DNA of 64,000 bases from CAVURW01 sp963743595 (lineage in GTDB: Bacteria; Verrucomicrobiota; Verrucomicrobiia; Methylacidiphilales; UBA1321), in NCBI GenBank assembly GCA_963743595.1, contig CAVURW010000038.1, positions 16,556-80,555 of the forward strand, given 5' to 3'. Both the position numbers and the translations under genes were made by a program. The first letter of the stretch is position 1. Each line of letters begins with the position of its first letter. Below are positions 61,850 to 64,000 of this stretch, piece after piece. The notes beneath the pieces are model-generated. The model did no database searches. It was not told the origin of the DNA and worked only from the letters and a program-made list of their open reading frames with translations.

Positions 61850-63852
61850 AACGCTTTTTAACTTCGAAAGCTCCTCCATTTCGAGACACTGACCCCGCAA
61901 GCGACGTGACTCGGAAGGATGAACCGCGACTAGTGCAAATCGTTCATCTACAAGTGTCTCCATTTCGAGCTCGTCGAGAAATCAGTCGCTCGTTGGTAGT
62001 CGATCATCCAGTTCCTCGTCCGGCTCACCACGCCTCCCTGCCTCTAGGCCCGATGGGCCGGACCTACCTTAGCCCAGGTGAAGGAGCGCAGCGACGCACG
62101 CCTGGGTGGGCCCACAAAAACGACTGCGGGCTGAAGGCCCGCGTTAATCGCGCCTACCTCGCCTTAGCACTCGCCGCCGTTTTATCCACCACTTCCTGCA
62201 CCGTCGGCCCCGATTACTCCCGCCCCACCGCCCCCGTCTCACCCAATTACTCAGAAACCTGGCAACACGCCAACCCCCACGACACCCTCCCTAAGGGGGA
62301 TTGGTGGACCACTTATCACGACCCCGAACTCAACTCCCTCGTCGCCCAAGTCCAACTCAACAACCAAAACCTAGCCGTTTCCGAGGCGCAGTTCCGCGAA
62401 GCCTGCGACGCCGTAAAAGTCGAGCGCTCCGGCCTCTTCCCCACAATCACCGCCTCACCCGCCTACTCGCGAACCCAGAGCGCCTCGAGCGGTGGCGGCG
62501 GCGGGAGCAGCGGCGGGAGCAGCGCCAAGAGCTCCGGATCAAGCAGTTCGACCGGGCTCATGTCTTCAATGACCAGTCCCACGTCCTCGACAACCAGCTC
62601 CGGGGGAGGGGGTGGCGGCATTTCCATCGGCTCCAGTAAAGGCACCGGCTCACAAAACTCCTATAGTTTCCCCGCGTCACTCTCGTACCTCGTCGACGTC
62701 TGGGGCAGCGTTCGCCGAGGCCTGGAATACAACAAAGCCTCCGCACAACAGGCCTACGCGAATTTCGAATCGGCCAAACTCTCCTACCAAGGCGAGCTCG
62801 CCCAAGACTACTTCAGCTTGCGCGGCCAAGACGCCCAGCAGGCTCTTCTCACGCAGACTGTGGCGAACTACCAAAAGAGCCTGGACCTCACGCAAAACAA
62901 ACTCAACAGCGGAGTCGCCACACCCCTCGACATCTCGCAAGCGCGCGCCCAGCTCGATGCCGCCAAAGCACAGCTCATCGATACCGAAGTCACACGCGCC
63001 ACGTACGAACACGCCATCGCGATTCTTACCGGCCACCCGCCAGCCTTCGTTCACGTCTCGAAATCGCCGGAACAATCCGACCCGCCACCCATCCCGATCG
63101 GCGTGCCAAGCTCCCTTCTGGAACGTCGCCCCGATATCGCCGCCTCCGAACGAAACATGGCCGCCACCAACGCCGAAATCGGAATCGATGAAGCCGCCTA
63201 CTACCCCACCATCACCATCGGTGCAAATTCATCGTTCAGCTCCATAAAACTCGATGAACTCTTCTCCGGCCCCAGCCTTGCCTGGTCGCTCGGCCCGGTC
63301 ATTGCCCAAACAATCTTTAACGGCGGTAAATTCCACGCGCAAGTTCTCGAAGCCGGAGCCACCTACGACGTCTCTGTCGACACCTATCGCGCCACCGTCC
63401 TCACCGCATTTCAGCAGGTGGAAGACGCGCTCTCCACTCTGCGCATCCTCGACCAAGAACTGCTCGCCGAAAACGAAGCCGTTTCCGCTGCGAAACAGAG
63501 CCTCACCATCACTCAAAACGAATACAACGCCGGCACCATCGACTACCTCACCGTCATCACCGCGCAGAACACCCTGCTCTCTGACCAACTCACGCAGGTC
63601 AACCTCCACACACGCCGACTCGTCGCCAGCGTCCAACTCATCGAAGCGCTCGGCGGAGGCTGGTCCGCCAGCGACATTCCTACCCCCTATAAGATCGAAT
63701 CGGCCGCCGGGACGCTCATGCCCACAACAAACATTTCGTACACCATCAAGCCCGGCGCAAAACCATCGCCCACACCCGTGCCGGTGATGCCCCCGAATGC
63801 GCCGCCAAATAACTCGCCAGAATCAAAAAAACCGACCGATACACAGCCGTAA
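61846..63852 (+). CDS. outer-membrane efflux lipoprotein (OprM/TolC family) with repeat-derived N-terminal extension
   Basis: TolC-type channel of the RND pump, 668 residues from an ATG that overlaps the permease stop. A lipoprotein signal (AYLALALAAVLSTTSC, cysteine at 118) is preceded by about 105 residues that are not signal-like; positions 62078-62157 of that part are a dispersed palindromic repeat. Canonical starts before the signal are 61846 and the ATG at 62053; none is nearer. The mature part has two OEP repeats (YSRPTAPVSPNYSETWQ, PDIAASERNMAATNAEIGID, FNGGKFHAQVLEAGATYDVS). A Gly/Ser-rich run of about 60 residues (near 210-270) sits in the first extracellular hairpin. The Pro-rich tail is unusual. 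Confidence 0.88.
   Translation: MKRFLTSKAPPFRDTDPASDVTRKDEPRLVQIVHLQVSPFRARREISRSLVVDHPVPRPAHHASLPLGPMGRTYLSPGEGAQRRTPGWAHKNDCGLKARVNRAYLALALAAVLSTTSCTVGPDYSRPTAPVSPNYSETWQHANPHDTLPKGDWWTTYHDPELNSLVAQVQLNNQNLAVSEAQFREACDAVKVERSGLFPTITASPAYSRTQSASSGGGGGSSGGSSAKSSGSSSSTGLMSSMTSPTSSTTSSGGGGGGISIGSSKGTGSQNSYSFPASLSYLVDVWGSVRRGLEYNKASAQQAYANFESAKLSYQGELAQDYFSLRGQDAQQALLTQTVANYQKSLDLTQNKLNSGVATPLDISQARAQLDAAKAQLIDTEVTRATYEHAIAILTGHPPAFVHVSKSPEQSDPPPIPIGVPSSLLERRPDIAASERNMAATNAEIGIDEAAYYPTITIGANSSFSSIKLDELFSGPSLAWSLGPVIAQTIFNGGKFHAQVLEAGATYDVSVDTYRATVLTAFQQVEDALSTLRILDQELLAENEAVSAAKQSLTITQNEYNAGTIDYLTVITAQNTLLSDQLTQVNLHTRRLVASVQLIEALGGGWSASDIPTPYKIESAAGTLMPTTNISYTIKPGAKPSPTPVPVMPPNAPPNNSPESKKPTDTQP
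62078..62157 (+). repeat. REP-like repeat, family A, copy 2, inside the OprM-like gene
   Basis: About 80 bases matching 30922-30999, with GCGGGC-TGAAG-GCCCGC as the hairpin. It is read through in frame by the outer-membrane-factor gene. A GGCCC-GAT-GGGCC palindrome about 20 bases upstream may be part of the same element. Confidence 0.75.
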
Positions 63853-63870
63853 AAATTGCGGCTTGCTGCT

Positions 63871-64000
63871 TCAATTAACCCAGATGGACATCAGCCACTC
63901 GTCTATTTTCTGTAGCGAAGGCTTTATGATCAAATCGGGTTTCTTATCGAGCCAGACTGCCATTCGATCGGTGTAACGACTGTAGTCTTCCGGCTCCCGG
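63871..64000 (-). CDS. C-terminal end of an unknown minus-strand gene (5' end outside window)
   Basis: The last 42 codons or so of a gene entering from the right edge are open on the minus strand and end at TGA (63873-63871). They read EPEDYSRYTDRMAVWLDKKP and a helical end with LIIKPSLQKIDEWLMSIWVN. No family is recognised. It converges with the outer-membrane-factor gene, 18 bases apart. Confidence 0.55.
   Translation of the reverse strand, partial: REPEDYSRYTDRMAVWLDKKPDLIIKPSLQKIDEWLMSIWVN

Overview
The window looks like chromosomal DNA of a member of the Verrucomicrobiota. The best taxonomic marker is a Verru_Chthon cassette A-type prepilin-like protein (46.8-43.0 kb). The cell is Gram-negative: it has LpxA, a TolB and TolA/TonB-like pair, two autotransporters with C-terminal phenylalanine, a LolA-like protein and an RND efflux operon with an outer-membrane factor. 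Many genes use GTG or TTG starts and many lack a clear Shine-Dalgarno sequence. Several good promoters sit only about 10 bases from the start codon, which suggests frequent leaderless or short-leader transcripts.

Layout. 0-1.6 kb: end of pyrH, then truA and trmL. 7.7-1.6 kb (minus): a four-gene signalling operon with a full-length PknG-type kinase, a zinc-ribbon PP2C phosphatase, a vWA protein and a four-TM membrane protein resembling GlnX. 7.77-8.0 kb: a compact unit encoding a 48-residue basic peptide. 8-20 kb: a TPR protein, an exported hydrolase-like protein, lpxA-mtnA, clpB, a DUF4261-like protein, an acyltransferase and an orphan zinc/manganese-type binding protein. 20-26 kb: mostly unrecognised membrane or exported proteins, a MobA-like nucleotidyltransferase, and the SRP RNA on the minus strand. 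26-29 kb: an M16 peptidase and argA. 29.0-29.7 kb: a 674-bp relic of an IS481-like element with perfect 19-bp terminal inverted repeats. 29.8-36.4 kb: a LolA-like gene and two tandem autotransporter paralogues. 36.5-42.3 kb: pheS, tolA/tonB-like, tolB, an M29-like peptidase and an ADP-ribosylglycohydrolase-like gene. 47-52 kb: a small carbohydrate-use group (sialate O-acetylesterase, AraC regulator, Gfo/Idh/MocA oxidoreductase, TIM-barrel isomerase). 51.9-52.7 kb: gene-free DNA packed with palindromic repeats. 52.7-63.9 kb: an ECF sigma factor, a small one-TM protein, a CpxP/CnrX-like periplasmic protein, then an adaptor, two HAE-1 RND permeases and an outer-membrane factor, all in one direction and nearly contiguous. 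The window ends in the 3' end of an unknown minus-strand gene.

The two most interesting systems are (1) the PknG-PP2C-vWA-GlnX-like operon, a layout best known from actinobacteria and here found in a Gram-negative envelope without the GlnH binding protein, and (2) the CnrHYX-like sigma/anti-sigma/sensor trio placed directly upstream of a drug-type tandem RND pump. A third curiosity is that a dispersed palindromic repeat has been built in frame into the 5' end of the outer-membrane-factor gene.
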